Origin: Stieleria sedimenti
GTDB lineage: Bacteria; Planctomycetota; Planctomycetia; Pirellulales; Pirellulaceae
DNA: 64,000 bases
Direction: 5' to 3'
Assembly: GCF_025060895.1 (NCBI RefSeq)
Contig: NZ_JANZKV010000031.1
Span: 1-64,000, forward strand
Part shown: in pieces, positions 15,956-26,374 of the stretch
Layout: every line of letters begins with the position of its first letter
Numbering within the stretch: the stretch's first letter is position 1
Notes under the pieces: generated by a model
What the model was told of the DNA's origin: nothing
Seen by the model: only the letters and a program-made list of their open reading frames with translations
The model's database searches: none
Made by a program: the position numbers and the translations under genes

Positions 15956-16546
15956 ATGAAGCGTGGAAACGATTCAATCATCGAACGCAATCCCCGTCTG
16001 TTCTCAGCGTCTTCTCGATCGGTTCCCTTCAATCGGACTGACAATCGTCGAGTCACGCCAGTGGAGTTGCTAAACGGTTGGCGATCCGATCGTCGGAGGT
16101 CTGACGCCGCGAATCCACTCGGCCCCCATCGTACGCCGCCGTTGAGTCTGGATGGACTGACGGCAAACGTGCAGCGCAACGCGATGCTCTCGACCGACCG
16201 ATGCGTTGACTGTCACGGCGAGAATGGGCAAGGCAGCGACGAAGGCCCTCCGGTGTGGGGCGACAAATCGTACAAGGACGGCGCCGGATTGAGCCGCGTT
16301 GCGAAGCTGGCGTCCTGGTTGAAAGTCGCGATGCCGCTCGATGACGCGTCATTAACCACGCAGGAATCGCGGGACCTTGCCGCTTTCATCAACAGTCATC
16401 CGCGTCCCACGTTTTTGCTCTCGGAGCATCTTCCCCAGGACAGCAAGCTCGACGAATCGAGGTTTCTCAGGAGCCGGTTGCGTCGGCGAACATGGAAGCG
16501 GAAACGGGGCCGTCTGTCACTTGCGAAGCGAAGAAATGACCATTGA
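15956..16546 (+). pseudogene. Remnant of a TsdA-like c-type cytochrome (thiosulfate dehydrogenase family)
   Basis: One heme site is present, CVDCHGENGQG, followed by PPVWGDKSYKDGAG, a possible Met ligand in KVAMPLD, and LAAFINSHPRP. The order matches the second heme domain of TsdA-type diheme thiosulfate dehydrogenases. The N-terminal half, with its heme and signal peptide, is missing; the first 65 residues and the last 35 are Arg-rich and unlike an exported cytochrome. Without a leader it could not receive heme in the periplasm. I read it as a decayed fragment. It follows the response regulator by 50 bp. Confidence 0.65.
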
Positions 16547-16847
16547 GCCCTTGGATGGCAGCGCGAACCCACGGATTTAAATCCTTCAGGTCCCGTCTAG
16601 GGAAGAGTGATTTTTGATGAAAGTGGCGTAAGCTTCCAGCCTGTGATCCTCGTGAACGGACGTTGCAATCTTGCGGCGTTCTTGCCCCTGTCCTTTTGCA
16701 AACGGTTCACCAGCTCGATTTGGTTATGATGTTGACCGCCGCAACGATCCTCCTCGCCATCCGAGTCCCTGGAAAATCGATTCAGTCCTGGTCTGCGATT
16801 CAGTCCTGGTCTGCGATTGTTCAACCGAATACGGAATATTGGTATCA
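16547..16847. other. Intergenic region with repeat fragments
   Basis: Contains a single arm of the cccacggatggcagcg repeat family (16553-16577) and an 18-bp direct duplication (gattcagtcctggtctgc at 16779 and 16797). An open frame runs through it into the epimerase gene, but the encoded stretch repeats DSVLVC and looks non-coding. Confidence 0.6.
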
Positions 16848-18029
16848 ATGTCGATGGATAAGATTCGCCGAGATGAGTTGATTTCCACGTACCGCGACGG
16901 TTTGCTCGACGACACGCTGCCTTTTTGGATCAAGCACTGTGTCGATCGAGAGCATGGTGGTTTCATGATGTCGCTCGATCGTGACGGCACCGTCATCGAC
17001 ACCGACAAGGGCGTTTGGCAGCAGGGCCGCTTCACTTGGCTGCTGGGGGAACTTTACAACAACGTCGAGCAACGGCCGGAATGGCTTGAACTGGCCAAGC
17101 ACGGCGCACAGTTTCTCGACGAGCATTGCTTTGATCCCCGTGACGGTCGGATGTGGTTTCATGTCACTCGCGAGGGCAAACCGATTCGTAAGCGGCGCTA
17201 CGCATTCTCCGAAAGTTTTGCCGCGATCGCGTTCGGGGAATTGGCTAAGGCAACTGGCGACCAGCGATATGCCCAAAAGGCGAAACGGACGTTTCAACGT
17301 TTTATTGACCACAACCTTGATCCACGGGGCACCGATCCAAAATTTACCGAAACGCGTCCCATGCGTGGACTCGGATTTCCGATGATCACGATCGCGACCG
17401 CCCAAGAGCTACGCGAGTCGATCGACTTACCCGAGGCTGAGGAGTGGATCGACCGCAGCATCGACGACATCCGCCAATATCATCTCAAAGAGGACATTCA
17501 GTGCGTGATGGAGACGGTCGGTCCCAGCGGCGAGATTATCGACCATTTTGACGGCCGTACACTGAATCCGGGACACGCGATCGAAGGCGCCTGGTTCATC
17601 ATGCTGGAAGGCAAGCGGCGGGGGGATGAGGAACTGATTCGCACCGGCTGTCAGATGCTGGACTGGATGTGGCAGCGCGGCTGGGACCCGCAGTACGGCG
17701 GGATTCTCTACTTCGTCGACGTGAATGACCGGCCGATTCAGGAATACTGGCATGACATGAAATTTTGGTGGCCACAGAACGAAACGATCATTGCCACGCT
17801 GCTCGCGTCGCAGCTGACGTCCGACCCCAAGTACGAGCGCTGGCATCGGATGATTCACGACTGGACCTACTCGCACTTTCCCGACGCGGATCACGGCGAA
17901 TGGTTCGGCTACCTCCACCGCGACGGTTCCCTCAGCTCGACATTGAAAGGCAACCTTTGGAAAGGGCCTTTTCATCTGCCTCGGATGCAGCTCGTTGGTT
18001 GGCAACTGCTTGCCGAATCGACGGGGTGA
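16848..18029 (+). CDS. AGE-family N-acylglucosamine 2-epimerase-like protein
   Basis: About 393 aa, cytoplasmic (no leader), an (alpha/alpha)6 barrel typical of N-acylglucosamine 2-epimerases and cellobiose 2-epimerases. Visible family regions: GGFMMSLDRDGTVIDTDKGV, QGRFTWLLGELYNN, the middle ending in NPGHAIEGAWFIM (a conserved His), and the late KFWWPQNETIIA and WFGYLHRDG. It probably interconverts a sugar and its C2 epimer or isomer; the substrate is not clear. ATG 16848 is used (ATG 16854 is an alternative). Confidence 0.9.
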   Translation: MSMDKIRRDELISTYRDGLLDDTLPFWIKHCVDREHGGFMMSLDRDGTVIDTDKGVWQQGRFTWLLGELYNNVEQRPEWLELAKHGAQFLDEHCFDPRDGRMWFHVTREGKPIRKRRYAFSESFAAIAFGELAKATGDQRYAQKAKRTFQRFIDHNLDPRGTDPKFTETRPMRGLGFPMITIATAQELRESIDLPEAEEWIDRSIDDIRQYHLKEDIQCVMETVGPSGEIIDHFDGRTLNPGHAIEGAWFIMLEGKRRGDEELIRTGCQMLDWMWQRGWDPQYGGILYFVDVNDRPIQEYWHDMKFWWPQNETIIATLLASQLTSDPKYERWHRMIHDWTYSHFPDADHGEWFGYLHRDGSLSSTLKGNLWKGPFHLPRMQLVGWQLLAESTG

Positions 18030-18180
18030 TTGCGTCTGTGAAGTAGATGATCGCCTACTGCTTCGTCAACGTTTAGATTGAGGGGGCCTCGGAAAAGGGT
18101 GCAGGCGTCTCGTGCCGACAGCACGCGAACGAGGATTTCACGATGGTTCTTTCGAAACGGATCTGCCAATCTGGATGGTT

Positions 18181-18195
18181 TGGTCCGGAATTTGC
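18181..18195 (+). promoter_or_regulatory. Weak candidate sigma-54 promoter of the mrp operon
   Basis: The sequence tggtccggaatttgc has GG (18182-18183) and GC (18194-18195) exactly 10 bp apart and the typical TTGC at -12, but a poor -24 element (TGGTCC). It lies about 55 bp before the preferred start of the small leading gene. A chance match is possible. Confidence 0.28.
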
Positions 18196-18250
18196 GTGCG
18201 ATGCGACGGTGGATCGGATACCAAAGTACAAACGTCATGTTGCTACACCA

Positions 18251-18517
18251 ATGCTCGACAATCCAGAGACTCGACCGATCACTCGACGCTCTGAACTCTG
18301 GTGGCCGGTGACAACGGGCGGTGTCGCTTTCCTTCTGTCCGGATTAGTCTTTGCGTCGTCGCCCGCAGCTGGCATCGTTGTGATGGCATGGACCGTCGGT
18401 GCAGCCACGTTTCTCTCTGGGATCGCGCTCAGGAGCATCTCTGTGCATTGGAAGAACGGTAAAACGAAGACCCGAGTACGGGAAACGCCTGCGACGATGC
18501 CCCACGAGGCGAACTGA
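18251..18517 (+). CDS. Small two-helix membrane protein leading the mrp operon
   Basis: An 88-aa protein with two hydrophobic helices ([16 protein letters not shown] and [17 protein letters not shown]) and a charged tail. Its stop overlaps the start of mrpA (TGATG), so the two are translationally coupled. I do not recognise a family. It may be an accessory subunit of the antiporter. The frame is open back to ATG 18143, which has a gagg ribosome-binding site, but the extra 36 residues are Cys/Lys-rich and unlike the rest; the true start is uncertain. Confidence 0.6.
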   Translation: MLDNPETRPITRRSELWWPVTTGGVAFLLSGLVFASSPAAGIVVMAWTVGAATFLSGIALRSISVHWKNGKTKTRVRETPATMPHEAN

Positions 18518-20943
18518 TGCTCTTGTGGTTGTTGGCCATCCTGATCGCTGCTGCCGTCGCACCGACGGTGAACCGAGTCGTTGGTTCGATGGATGGAGTT
18601 ACGTTGGGGGGATGGGTTCTGGCCGCTGTGCCGGCGGGCGTGTTCATCGCGCTGTTGACGCTGTGGCCGTCGGTAGTGAACCAACAGGATGTGTCGGTTT
18701 TTGTGGATTGGGTTCCGGCACTCAATCTTGCCGTGTCGCTGCGGTTGGACGGTCTGAGTCTGCTGTTCGGCTTGATGGTCACCGGTATTGGTGCGCTGAT
18801 CCTGGTCTATGCGGGAGCCTATTTGAGAGGCGACGATCGGCTGGGTCGCTTGTGGATGCTGTTGCTGTTGTTCATGGCCGCCATGCTGGGGCTGGTTCTG
18901 GCCGACAACTTGTTGACGCTGTTTATTTTCTGGGAACTGACCAGCATTACGTCGTACCTGCTGATCGGTTTCAACAGCGACCGTCCTGAATCACGAGCAT
19001 CCGCATTGCAGGCGCTGCTGGTGACCGGCGGTGGTGGATTGGTGCTGCTTCCCGGTTTGATCTTGCTGGGTTTGGCAGGCAACTCCTTTGAAATCTCGGC
19101 CTTGCTGACCAGCGCCGAACAGATCCGAGAGCACTCGTTCTATCTGCCGATGTTGGTTCTGATTCTGGTCGGCGCGTTCACGAAGTCGGCGCAGTTTCCG
19201 TTTCATTTTTGGTTGCCCAATGCGATGGCAGCTCCGACGCCGATCAGCGCCTACTTGCATTCGGCCACGATGGTGAAGGCGGGTGTCTATCTGATCGCGC
19301 GGCTGCATCCGATTTTGGGCGGGACCGCGGAATGGTTTTGGATAATTGCTTCGGTCGGCGCGATCACGATGTTGCTCGGAGCGGTGCTGGCGCTACGGGC
19401 GACTGACCTGAAGCAAATTCTGGCCTATGCCACCATCAGCGTGCTGGGAACGCTGACCCTGTTGCTGGGAATCGGGACGGAAGCCACTTTGGTTGCCGCT
19501 TTGGCGGTGCTGGTGGCTCATGCATGCTACAAAGGCGGCTTGTTCATGGTGGCCGGTGCGATCGATCACTCCGTGCATCAGCGCGATGTTCGTGAACTCG
19601 GCGGACTCAGGATGGCAATGCCTGCCACGTTCGCGGCGGCCTGCCTGGCTGGCTGTTCAATGGCGGGCGTCTTGCCGACGTTCGGCTTTATTGCCAAGGA
19701 AACGTGGTACGAATCAATCGGCCATGTTGCCGGCAACGGTTTCCTGGCTGCGTCGATACTGGCCAATCTTGGTTTGGTTGCGGCTGTGGGATTCGTCTGT
19801 GTCAAGCCGTTCTTCGGAAGACGAACCGAAAGCACCCATCATGCGCACGAGGGTGGTCCGGCGATGTGGGGACCACCTGTCGTGCTGGGCATCGCTGGAC
19901 TGGCGTTGGGATTGTTGCCGACACGCATCAGCGAACTGTTGGCCGCCGGAAGTGGTGCGATCGCGGGGCGAGCGGTGCCCGTGCATTTAGCGTTGTGGCA
20001 CGGAGTCAACGTGACGCTGCTGTTGTCGCTGCTGACTTTGGCGGGAGGGGGAGCGTTGTACTGGATACTGCGTCAAGGGCAACTGCATCGGCTGAAACCC
20101 TACTTCTACTTTTTCGAGGGTGTCATGCAGTATGGGCCATCGCGGGTCTATCATTGGCTTCTGCGTACCGTCAATCAGTTCGCTCGCGGTCAAACGGCGA
20201 TGCTGCAAAACGGCTACTTGCGATTCTACTTGTTCACGATGGTCGGCCTCACCGTTGCCAGTGTGTGGATGGCGTTGGGGGGCGAATTGCATTCGCACCT
20301 GAAACCGATGCCACTGGATGTTCGCGTCCATGAAGTCCTGTTGGCTTGCCTGATTCTCGCCGCGGCGGTCGTGGCGGTTCGAGCGACGACCTGGTTGCTC
20401 GCGGTCGGGGCACTTGGAGTCGTGGGTTACTGCGTCGCGGGGATCTTTGTGTTGTTTGGTGCCCCGGACCTGGCGATGACGCAGTTCGTGATCGAAACGC
20501 TGACGGTCGTTCTGTTTGTGATGGCATTTTCACGGCTGCCCGATTTCCGCCGCCTGACATCCGTTGCCACGCGTGGCCGAGACGCCTTGATCGCCGTGGT
20601 GGCGGGGGCGACGATCACGGTGTTATTGCTGTTCGCCATGACCGTCCGTTCCAGTCATCCCATCTCGGATTATTACCTCGCACACAGCGTCTCCGAAGCA
20701 CACGGTCGCAATGTGGTGAACGTGATTCTGGTGGACTTTCGAGCGCTCGATACACTCGGAGAAATCACTGTACTGGCGATTGCGGCGATCGGTGTGTATT
20801 CGCTGTTGTCACTGCGGCCTTCCAAGCAGGCTGACGGAGAGGGCGATGCTGCGGATGGGGCGGCAGGCTCATTCAAAGAAAGTTCCCCCGAGACGCGGCA
20901 CGACAGCGCAGCCGGTCACGCCTCTCAGCCGGAGGGAGCTTGA
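18517..20943 (+). CDS. mrpA: Mrp Na+/H+ antiporter subunit A
   Basis: The largest subunit of the multi-subunit Na+/H+ (or K+/H+) antiporter, 808 aa, a NuoL-like membrane protein. The proton-translocating core (about 1-480) includes [38 protein letters not shown] and [16 protein letters not shown]. The C-terminal part carries the DUF4040/MbhE-like segment ([20 protein letters not shown], then [16 protein letters not shown]). It starts inside the preceding stop codon and mrpB follows after 3 bp, so it heads the seven-subunit operon. The complex exports Na+ using the proton gradient. Confidence 0.96.
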   Translation: MLLWLLAILIAAAVAPTVNRVVGSMDGVTLGGWVLAAVPAGVFIALLTLWPSVVNQQDVSVFVDWVPALNLAVSLRLDGLSLLFGLMVTGIGALILVYAGAYLRGDDRLGRLWMLLLLFMAAMLGLVLADNLLTLFIFWELTSITSYLLIGFNSDRPESRASALQALLVTGGGGLVLLPGLILLGLAGNSFEISALLTSAEQIREHSFYLPMLVLILVGAFTKSAQFPFHFWLPNAMAAPTPISAYLHSATMVKAGVYLIARLHPILGGTAEWFWIIASVGAITMLLGAVLALRATDLKQILAYATISVLGTLTLLLGIGTEATLVAALAVLVAHACYKGGLFMVAGAIDHSVHQRDVRELGGLRMAMPATFAAACLAGCSMAGVLPTFGFIAKETWYESIGHVAGNGFLAASILANLGLVAAVGFVCVKPFFGRRTESTHHAHEGGPAMWGPPVVLGIAGLALGLLPTRISELLAAGSGAIAGRAVPVHLALWHGVNVTLLLSLLTLAGGGALYWILRQGQLHRLKPYFYFFEGVMQYGPSRVYHWLLRTVNQFARGQTAMLQNGYLRFYLFTMVGLTVASVWMALGGELHSHLKPMPLDVRVHEVLLACLILAAAVVAVRATTWLLAVGALGVVGYCVAGIFVLFGAPDLAMTQFVIETLTVVLFVMAFSRLPDFRRLTSVATRGRDALIAVVAGATITVLLLFAMTVRSSHPISDYYLAHSVSEAHGRNVVNVILVDFRALDTLGEITVLAIAAIGVYSLLSLRPSKQADGEGDAADGAAGSFKESSPETRHDSAAGHASQPEGA

Positions 20944-20946
20944 ACG

Positions 20947-21360
20947 ATGGATTCCGTCATTCTGAAGACCGCGATTCGATTCCTGTTGCCGTTGTTGTTG
21001 TTGGCGTCCGTGTTTCTGTTCCTTCGCGGTCACAACGAACCGGGCGGCGGTTTCGTGGGCGGTCTATTGGCCAGCGGCGCCATTGCGCTTTACGCGATGA
21101 CACACGGTGCGGCTGCCGCACGTCAGGTCGTTCGGCTGCCGCCTCGCTTTCTGATTGGTGCGGGGCTGCTGTTTGCATTGGTCAGTGGAGTGGCGCCCCT
21201 GTTCTTTGGCCGACCTTTTCTGACAGGGTTGTGGACCAAGATCACGACCGAAGGCCTGGGGGAACTGCACATCGGAACGCCGCTGTTGTTCGACCTCGGC
21301 GTTTATTGCGTGGTAACGGGAGTCACGCTCGTCTTCGTCTTTTCACTCCTTGAAGAATAA
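20947..21360 (+). CDS. mrpB: Mrp antiporter subunit B
   Basis: A 137-aa membrane protein of the MnhB/MrpB family. Visible: an N-terminal helix, the conserved [20 protein letters not shown] loop and helix, and the terminal helix [17 protein letters not shown]. It begins 3 bp after mrpA and ends 5 bp before mrpC. Confidence 0.95.
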   Translation: MDSVILKTAIRFLLPLLLLASVFLFLRGHNEPGGGFVGGLLASGAIALYAMTHGAAAARQVVRLPPRFLIGAGLLFALVSGVAPLFFGRPFLTGLWTKITTEGLGELHIGTPLLFDLGVYCVVTGVTLVFVFSLLEE

Positions 21361-21365
21361 CCGGC

Positions 21366-21713
21366 ATGGACATTCTCTTAGCGATCACCGTCGGCGGACT
21401 TTATGCGGCAGGCATTTACATGATGCTGCGCCGAAATGTTGTGAAGCTGCTGATTGGACTCGGCCTGCTCAGCCACGCCGCCAACCTGCTGCTCTTCACC
21501 GCGGGCGGGCTGGTTCGCGGTCGTGTCCCGGTCGTTCCAGACGGCGGAACGTGGCCGCTGGTGATCGTCGCCGATCCGTTGCCCCAAGCCCTCATCCTGA
21601 CTGCCATTGTGATCAGTTTCGCGGTGTTGGCATTCGCTCTCGTTCTGATCTACCGCACCTACCAAACGCTGGGGACCGAAGATCTGGACGAACTGAAGGC
21701 GACCGACACATGA
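21366..21713 (+). CDS. mrpC: Mrp antiporter subunit C (NuoK-like)
   Basis: A 115-aa, three-helix NuoK-like protein: [20 protein letters not shown], then [15 protein letters not shown] and [18 protein letters not shown]. Its stop overlaps the mrpD start (ATGA). Confidence 0.95.
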   Translation: MDILLAITVGGLYAAGIYMMLRRNVVKLLIGLGLLSHAANLLLFTAGGLVRGRVPVVPDGGTWPLVIVADPLPQALILTAIVISFAVLAFALVLIYRTYQTLGTEDLDELKATDT

Positions 21714-23266
21714 ATGCTCAGGCTGTCGTGATTCTGCCGATCGCACTGCCTCTGGCCACGATGGTGATGCTGTTGCTGTCGTTAAAATCCATCCCCGCGC
21801 AGAAACTCATCGGCGTGGTCGGTTCGGCGTTGCTGCTGCTGTCGACCGCAACGCTGGCGTGGTTGGTGGATCGCGATGGGATCCTTGTCTTGCAAGCAGG
21901 AAACTGGCCCGCACCGTTCGGTATCACACTGGTTGCCGATCGGCTGAGTTCGATCATGGTGTTGTTGGCAGGCTTGATGGTTTTCGCAGTGTCGGTGTAT
22001 TCGCTCGCGTCGGTTGACAACAGCCGCGTGCGTTTTGGATTTCATCCGCTGATTCAGCTGTTGCTGATGGGGGTTTGCGGAGCGTTTCTGACGGGCGATT
22101 TGTTCAATCTGTATGTGTGGTTTGAAGTCATGCTGATTGCTTCGTTCGTTCTGCTCACGCTCGGTGGTGAGCGAGGGCAACTGGAAGGAGCGATCAAGTA
22201 TGTCACGTTGAACCTGATTTCATCTGCCGTGTTTCTGGCGGCCATTGGGGTGATCTACGCCGCGACCGGAACGCTGAACATGGCGGACCTTGCTCTGAAA
22301 CTTCGTAGCTTTCCTAACGAAGGCACCGTGTCCGTGCTGTCGATGCTGTTTCTCATCGCGTTCGGAACCAAGGCCGCTGTGTTCCCACTGTTCTTCTGGC
22401 TGCCCGCGTCTTACCACACTCCGCCGGTCGCCGTGTCCGCGATCTTCGCCGGATTGCTGACGAAGGTCGGGGTGTACTCGCTGATTCGAGCGTTCACGCT
22501 GCTCTTTGTGACCGATCTGGAGTTCACTCACAACCTGCTGCTGCTGATCGCCGGACTGACGATGGTGACGGGCGTGTTGGGAGCGATGGCGCAGAACGAA
22601 GTCCGTCGCATCCTGTCGTTTCATATCGTCAGCCAAATCGGCTACATGGTGATGGGGCTGGCATTGTTCACGCCGCTGGCACTGGCCGGTACCGTTTTCT
22701 ACATCATTCACCACATCGTTGTGAAAACGAATCTGTTTCTGATCGGTGGAGTTGTTGAGCAGCGGTTTCGAACCGGGCGTCTTGAGCGGATCGGTGGGCT
22801 CTATCGCTCGGCCCCGGTGCTGGCAACCGTGTTCTTTCTGTCAGCGATGTCGCTGGCCGGAGTTCCACCTCTGTCGGGCTTCTTCGCCAAACTGACGTTG
22901 ATCCGAGGCGGGCTGGAAGCGGAACGCTACGCCATCGTTGTGGCTGCGCTGGTGGTGAGTCTGTTGACGTTGTTTTCGATGACGAAGATTTGGTCCGAGG
23001 CGTTTTGGAAGCCACCGCCGGGGGATGCGGTGACGGATGTGTCCTCCAGAAATCGTTCCAGGACAGGCCGAGCTTGCCTTTACGGACCGACGATTCTGCT
23101 GGCGTCGATCACCGTGGGAATCGGCGTCATGGCGGGGCCGGTGATGAATGCTTCCATGGCGACCGCCGAACAACTACTCGATCAAAACGCCTACATCAAT
23201 GCCGTGTTGCCGGACGGGCCGACCGGCCAGGTGCCTGCCGTCTCTCGTGAAAGGAGAAGTCCATGA
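21710..23266 (+). CDS. mrpD: Mrp antiporter subunit D (NuoN-like)
   Basis: About 518 aa, a 14-helix NuoM/NuoN-like proton-translocating subunit. Motifs: [20 protein letters not shown] with the conserved Glu, [38 protein letters not shown], and [18 protein letters not shown]. The ATG at 21710 overlaps the mrpC stop by 4 bp; the frame is open further upstream, but that part overlaps mrpC and is not expected to be used. Confidence 0.95.
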   Translation: MNAQAVVILPIALPLATMVMLLLSLKSIPAQKLIGVVGSALLLLSTATLAWLVDRDGILVLQAGNWPAPFGITLVADRLSSIMVLLAGLMVFAVSVYSLASVDNSRVRFGFHPLIQLLLMGVCGAFLTGDLFNLYVWFEVMLIASFVLLTLGGERGQLEGAIKYVTLNLISSAVFLAAIGVIYAATGTLNMADLALKLRSFPNEGTVSVLSMLFLIAFGTKAAVFPLFFWLPASYHTPPVAVSAIFAGLLTKVGVYSLIRAFTLLFVTDLEFTHNLLLLIAGLTMVTGVLGAMAQNEVRRILSFHIVSQIGYMVMGLALFTPLALAGTVFYIIHHIVVKTNLFLIGGVVEQRFRTGRLERIGGLYRSAPVLATVFFLSAMSLAGVPPLSGFFAKLTLIRGGLEAERYAIVVAALVVSLLTLFSMTKIWSEAFWKPPPGDAVTDVSSRNRSRTGRACLYGPTILLASITVGIGVMAGPVMNASMATAEQLLDQNAYINAVLPDGPTGQVPAVSRERRSP

Positions 23267-23736
23267 AGCACTTCTTTTTCAATGTCTTTTTGGCGCTGGT
23301 CTGGGCACTGGCCAGCGGACGGATCTCTCTGCTCAGCCTGACGATCGGGTTCGTCCTAGGGTACGGTGTCTTGTGGTTTGCACAGCCGTTGATGGAGCCG
23401 TCTCGATATTTCCAGAAACTGCCAATCGCCATTCGGTTCTTGGGTTTCTTCATTTGGCAATTGCTGCTTTCCAATCTCCGCGTGGCCTATGACGTCATCA
23501 CGCCTCATCTGTACATGCGGCCGGGGATTGTCGCGGTGCCGCTGGACGCGACCAGCGATCGGGAAATCACCTTGCTGGCGAATCTGATTACGCTGACACC
23601 GGGCACGCTGAGTCTTGATTTGTCCGACGATCGACGCACGCTGTATGTGCATGCGATGTTTGTGGACAGCCCCGACAGTGTCCGGGACAGCATCAAGAAC
23701 GGCTTCGAACGACGTTTATTGGAGTTGATCCGATGA
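23263..23736 (+). CDS. mrpE: Mrp antiporter subunit E
   Basis: 157 aa, MnhE/MrpE family: two N-terminal membrane segments ([34 protein letters not shown]) and a cytoplasmic domain with [18 protein letters not shown], a family hallmark. It overlaps mrpD by 4 bp (ATGA) and mrpF by 4 bp. Confidence 0.95.
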   Translation: MKHFFFNVFLALVWALASGRISLLSLTIGFVLGYGVLWFAQPLMEPSRYFQKLPIAIRFLGFFIWQLLLSNLRVAYDVITPHLYMRPGIVAVPLDATSDREITLLANLITLTPGTLSLDLSDDRRTLYVHAMFVDSPDSVRDSIKNGFERRLLELIR

Positions 23737-24062
23737 TGCTGGACTGCGCTGCAACTGCTGGTGCTGCGGCCTTCTCCGTGTTGGCATCGGCGGCAGGGGT
23801 GAACCTCACCGCTCAGATTTCGCTGGTGGTGCTGGTGATCGCACTCGGCCTAGCGTTTCTTCGGCTGGTGCTGGGGCCGTCGCTTCCCGATCGTGTGGTG
23901 GCGCTTGATCTGGTCGCCTCGCTGCTGGTCGGGCTGATTGCCGTCAGTGCGGTGGAAACCGGTGACGTGATCTTTCTGCGGGTGGCGATGGTGGTGGCGT
24001 TATTCAACTTTGTCGGGACGATCGGCTTCTGTTGGTATCTGCAACGGGAGACTGGCCGATGA
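23733..24062 (+). CDS. mrpF: Mrp antiporter subunit F
   Basis: 109 aa, three helices, MnhF/MrpF family: [20 protein letters not shown] is the conserved GP.. DR..A motif. The N-terminus is slightly extended compared with typical 85-95 aa subunits. Overlaps mrpE and mrpG by 4 bp each. Confidence 0.94.
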   Translation: MMLDCAATAGAAAFSVLASAAGVNLTAQISLVVLVIALGLAFLRLVLGPSLPDRVVALDLVASLLVGLIAVSAVETGDVIFLRVAMVVALFNFVGTIGFCWYLQRETGR

Positions 24063-24439
24063 ATGACGTGGTGACGATCGTGCTGCTGATCACCGGCACC
24101 GCCTTTGCTCTGCTGGCGTCGGTTGCTGTCGTACGAATGCCAGACCTGTACACACGCATGCACGGTGCCACCAAGAGTGCCACTCTGGGCGTCGGGTGCA
24201 CGATTCTCGCCGCCGCCGTTCAATTCGCCGACATGGAAACGACGACCGTCGCAATTCTCGTCATCGGGTTCATCTTCCTGACGACGCCGGTGGCCGCTCA
24301 CATGATTGGAAGAGCCGCCCACCAACAAAAGGTTCCGAAATGGAGCGGCACAGTTGTCGATGAGTCACCGTTGGCGGATTCGGCAAGCGATGCAAACGAG
24401 GACGGCGAACCGCGTTCGTGCGGAGACGGCCCACTGTGA
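24059..24439 (+). CDS. mrpG: Mrp antiporter subunit G
   Basis: About 126 aa, MnhG/MrpG family: [21 protein letters not shown], then [12 protein letters not shown] and [15 protein letters not shown]. The ATG at 24059 gives the usual ATGA overlap with mrpF; an in-frame ATG at 24032 is less likely. The last roughly 35 residues are an acidic, unstructured tail. It closes the operon; the order A-B-C-D-E-F-G is canonical. Confidence 0.95.
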   Translation: MNDVVTIVLLITGTAFALLASVAVVRMPDLYTRMHGATKSATLGVGCTILAAAVQFADMETTTVAILVIGFIFLTTPVAAHMIGRAAHQQKVPKWSGTVVDESPLADSASDANEDGEPRSCGDGPL

Positions 24440-24646
24440 AACCACCAAGTCGCAGCTGGCAAGACGCCCCGCGTCATCGAGGCGAACATCCGTCGTTTCG
24501 TTCGATCCAGACGCTCGCCCCATGCGGGGCGGTGGAAAGGTTGGTTGTTTGGCGACCCTGTTTCAGTATAGTCTGATTCGTCCATTCGATTTCACGTGTC
24601 GGCACGACCAGCGAGCGGATTTCCCGCCAACGCCATCAAGAGCGTC

Positions 24647-26167
24647 ATGCAGAAAACTCTACGCGACTACTTGCAACGTATTCTCAACGCTCGTGTTTAT
24701 GATGTGGCGGTGGAGTCGCCGCTGGAGCGTGCCCCGAAATTGTCGGCACGACTGTCTAACCACGTCTGGTTGAAACGAGAAGACACGCAGCCTGTTTTCA
24801 GTTTCAAGCTGCGCGGAGCCTACAACAAAATGGCGCGACTGTCGCCCGATGAGCTAGAGCGGGGCGTGGTTTGTGCCTCCGCAGGCAACCACGCACAAGG
24901 GGTCGCGTTCAGCGCTCGGCGACTCGGGTGCCACACCGTGATCGTGATGCCTGTCACGACACCGAAGCTGAAATCGGATGCGGTGAAAGCACTCGGTGGC
25001 AATGTGGTGCTGCACGGAGAGAGCTATTCTGATGCCCACGCCCACGCACTCGAATTGGCCGAGCGTCAGCATTTGGTGTTCGTCCATCCGTTCGACGATC
25101 CCGACGTGATCGCCGGGCAAGGCACGATCGGGATGGAGATTTTGCGTCAGCATCAACATCCGATCCACTCGGTGTTTGTTGCCATCGGGGGCGGCGGACT
25201 GATTTCGGGTGTCGCGGCCTACGTCAAAGCCGTCCGGCCCGAAATCAACGTCGTCGGCGTCCAAATGGAGGACTCTGATGCCATGATTCGCTCGGTTCGC
25301 GAAGGCAAACGCATCAAGCTGGACGACGTGGGACTGTTTTCCGATGGCACCGCGGTGAAGTACGTCGGTGAGGAAACGTTTCGGCTGACCCGAGCGTTGG
25401 TCGATGACTTTATCACCGTCGACAGCGATTCGGTCTGTGCGGCGATCAAGGATGCTTTTGAGGATACCCGCAGCATCTTGGAACCCGCCGGGGCGATGGG
25501 GATTGCCGGCATGAAAAAGTACGTCGCGCAGCATCAACTGACCGACGAAACGCTTGTCGCCATTACCTGCGGCGCCAACATGAATTTTGATCGCTTGCGG
25601 TTCGTCGCCGAGCGAGCGGAAGTCGGTGAAGAACGGGAAGCTCTGTTCGTCGTCACGATCCCGGAAGAACGGGGCAGTTTCAAACGACTGTGCGAAGTGA
25701 TCGGCCATCGCAGCGTGACGGAATTCAGTTACCGCATGGCAAATGCAGAACATGCACACGTGCTGGTGGGGCTCGCAACAACCGACCGGAAAGAAGCCGA
25801 AGCGATCCGCTCGGATCTCGCGGACCAAGGATTTGCATCGATCAATTTGGTCGACGATGAACTTGCCAAGCAGCACGTCCGTTATATGGTCGGCGGACGG
25901 AGTCACCACAGCGGTGATGAGCAGTTGTACCGTTTCGAATTTCCTGAACGCCCCGGTGCGCTGATGCGATTCCTGTCCAGCATGCATCCCAATTGGAATA
26001 TCAGCCTGTTTCACTATCGCAATCAAGGCGCCGATTACGGTCGGATTCTGGTCGGGATCCAGGTTCCCGAGGACGACCGCGATGCATTCAAGGATTTCAT
26101 TTGCAACCTTGGCTACCGCTGTGCCGAAGAAACCCAAAATCCGGTCTATCATCTGTTCCTGTGTTGA
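24647..26167 (+). CDS. ilvA: Threonine ammonia-lyase (threonine deaminase), biosynthetic type
   Basis: PLP enzyme converting threonine to 2-oxobutanoate and ammonia, first step of isoleucine synthesis. 506 aa, close to the 514 of E. coli IlvA. The PLP lysine is Lys54 in FSFKLRGAYNK, and the phosphate-binding loop is IGGGGLISG. Two ACT-like regulatory domains follow from about residue 325 (EERGSFKRLCEVIG; FEFPERPGALMRFL), implying feedback control by isoleucine. ATG 24647 is used; the open frame extends to 24596 without similarity. It stands alone after the mrp operon. Confidence 0.95.
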   Translation: MQKTLRDYLQRILNARVYDVAVESPLERAPKLSARLSNHVWLKREDTQPVFSFKLRGAYNKMARLSPDELERGVVCASAGNHAQGVAFSARRLGCHTVIVMPVTTPKLKSDAVKALGGNVVLHGESYSDAHAHALELAERQHLVFVHPFDDPDVIAGQGTIGMEILRQHQHPIHSVFVAIGGGGLISGVAAYVKAVRPEINVVGVQMEDSDAMIRSVREGKRIKLDDVGLFSDGTAVKYVGEETFRLTRALVDDFITVDSDSVCAAIKDAFEDTRSILEPAGAMGIAGMKKYVAQHQLTDETLVAITCGANMNFDRLRFVAERAEVGEEREALFVVTIPEERGSFKRLCEVIGHRSVTEFSYRMANAEHAHVLVGLATTDRKEAEAIRSDLADQGFASINLVDDELAKQHVRYMVGGRSHHSGDEQLYRFEFPERPGALMRFLSSMHPNWNISLFHYRNQGADYGRILVGIQVPEDDRDAFKDFICNLGYRCAEETQNPVYHLFLC

Positions 26168-26374
26168 CGGTGCCAAGTTCTACGTCGAGGGAACGCAAAG
26201 CATCACTCGCTCATTCGACACGCTCCAAAAGCGTCCATTTTGTTGTGACGCGTGCTTGGGCGAGGTAGGATGTGGGCTCCGCGAACGAAGGGTTTCTGCA
26301 AAGCGATGCTCTGAAGACGTGCTGCCTCCCACCTTCGCCAGAAAATTTCCTCCCCATCCAACCCGCCTCGGAAA

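Noticed and set aside
24854-26176. 440-codon minus-strand frame opposite ilvA
   Set aside because: The plus-strand product is a full-length threonine ammonia-lyase with the PLP lysine; the minus frame is a codon-bias shadow.
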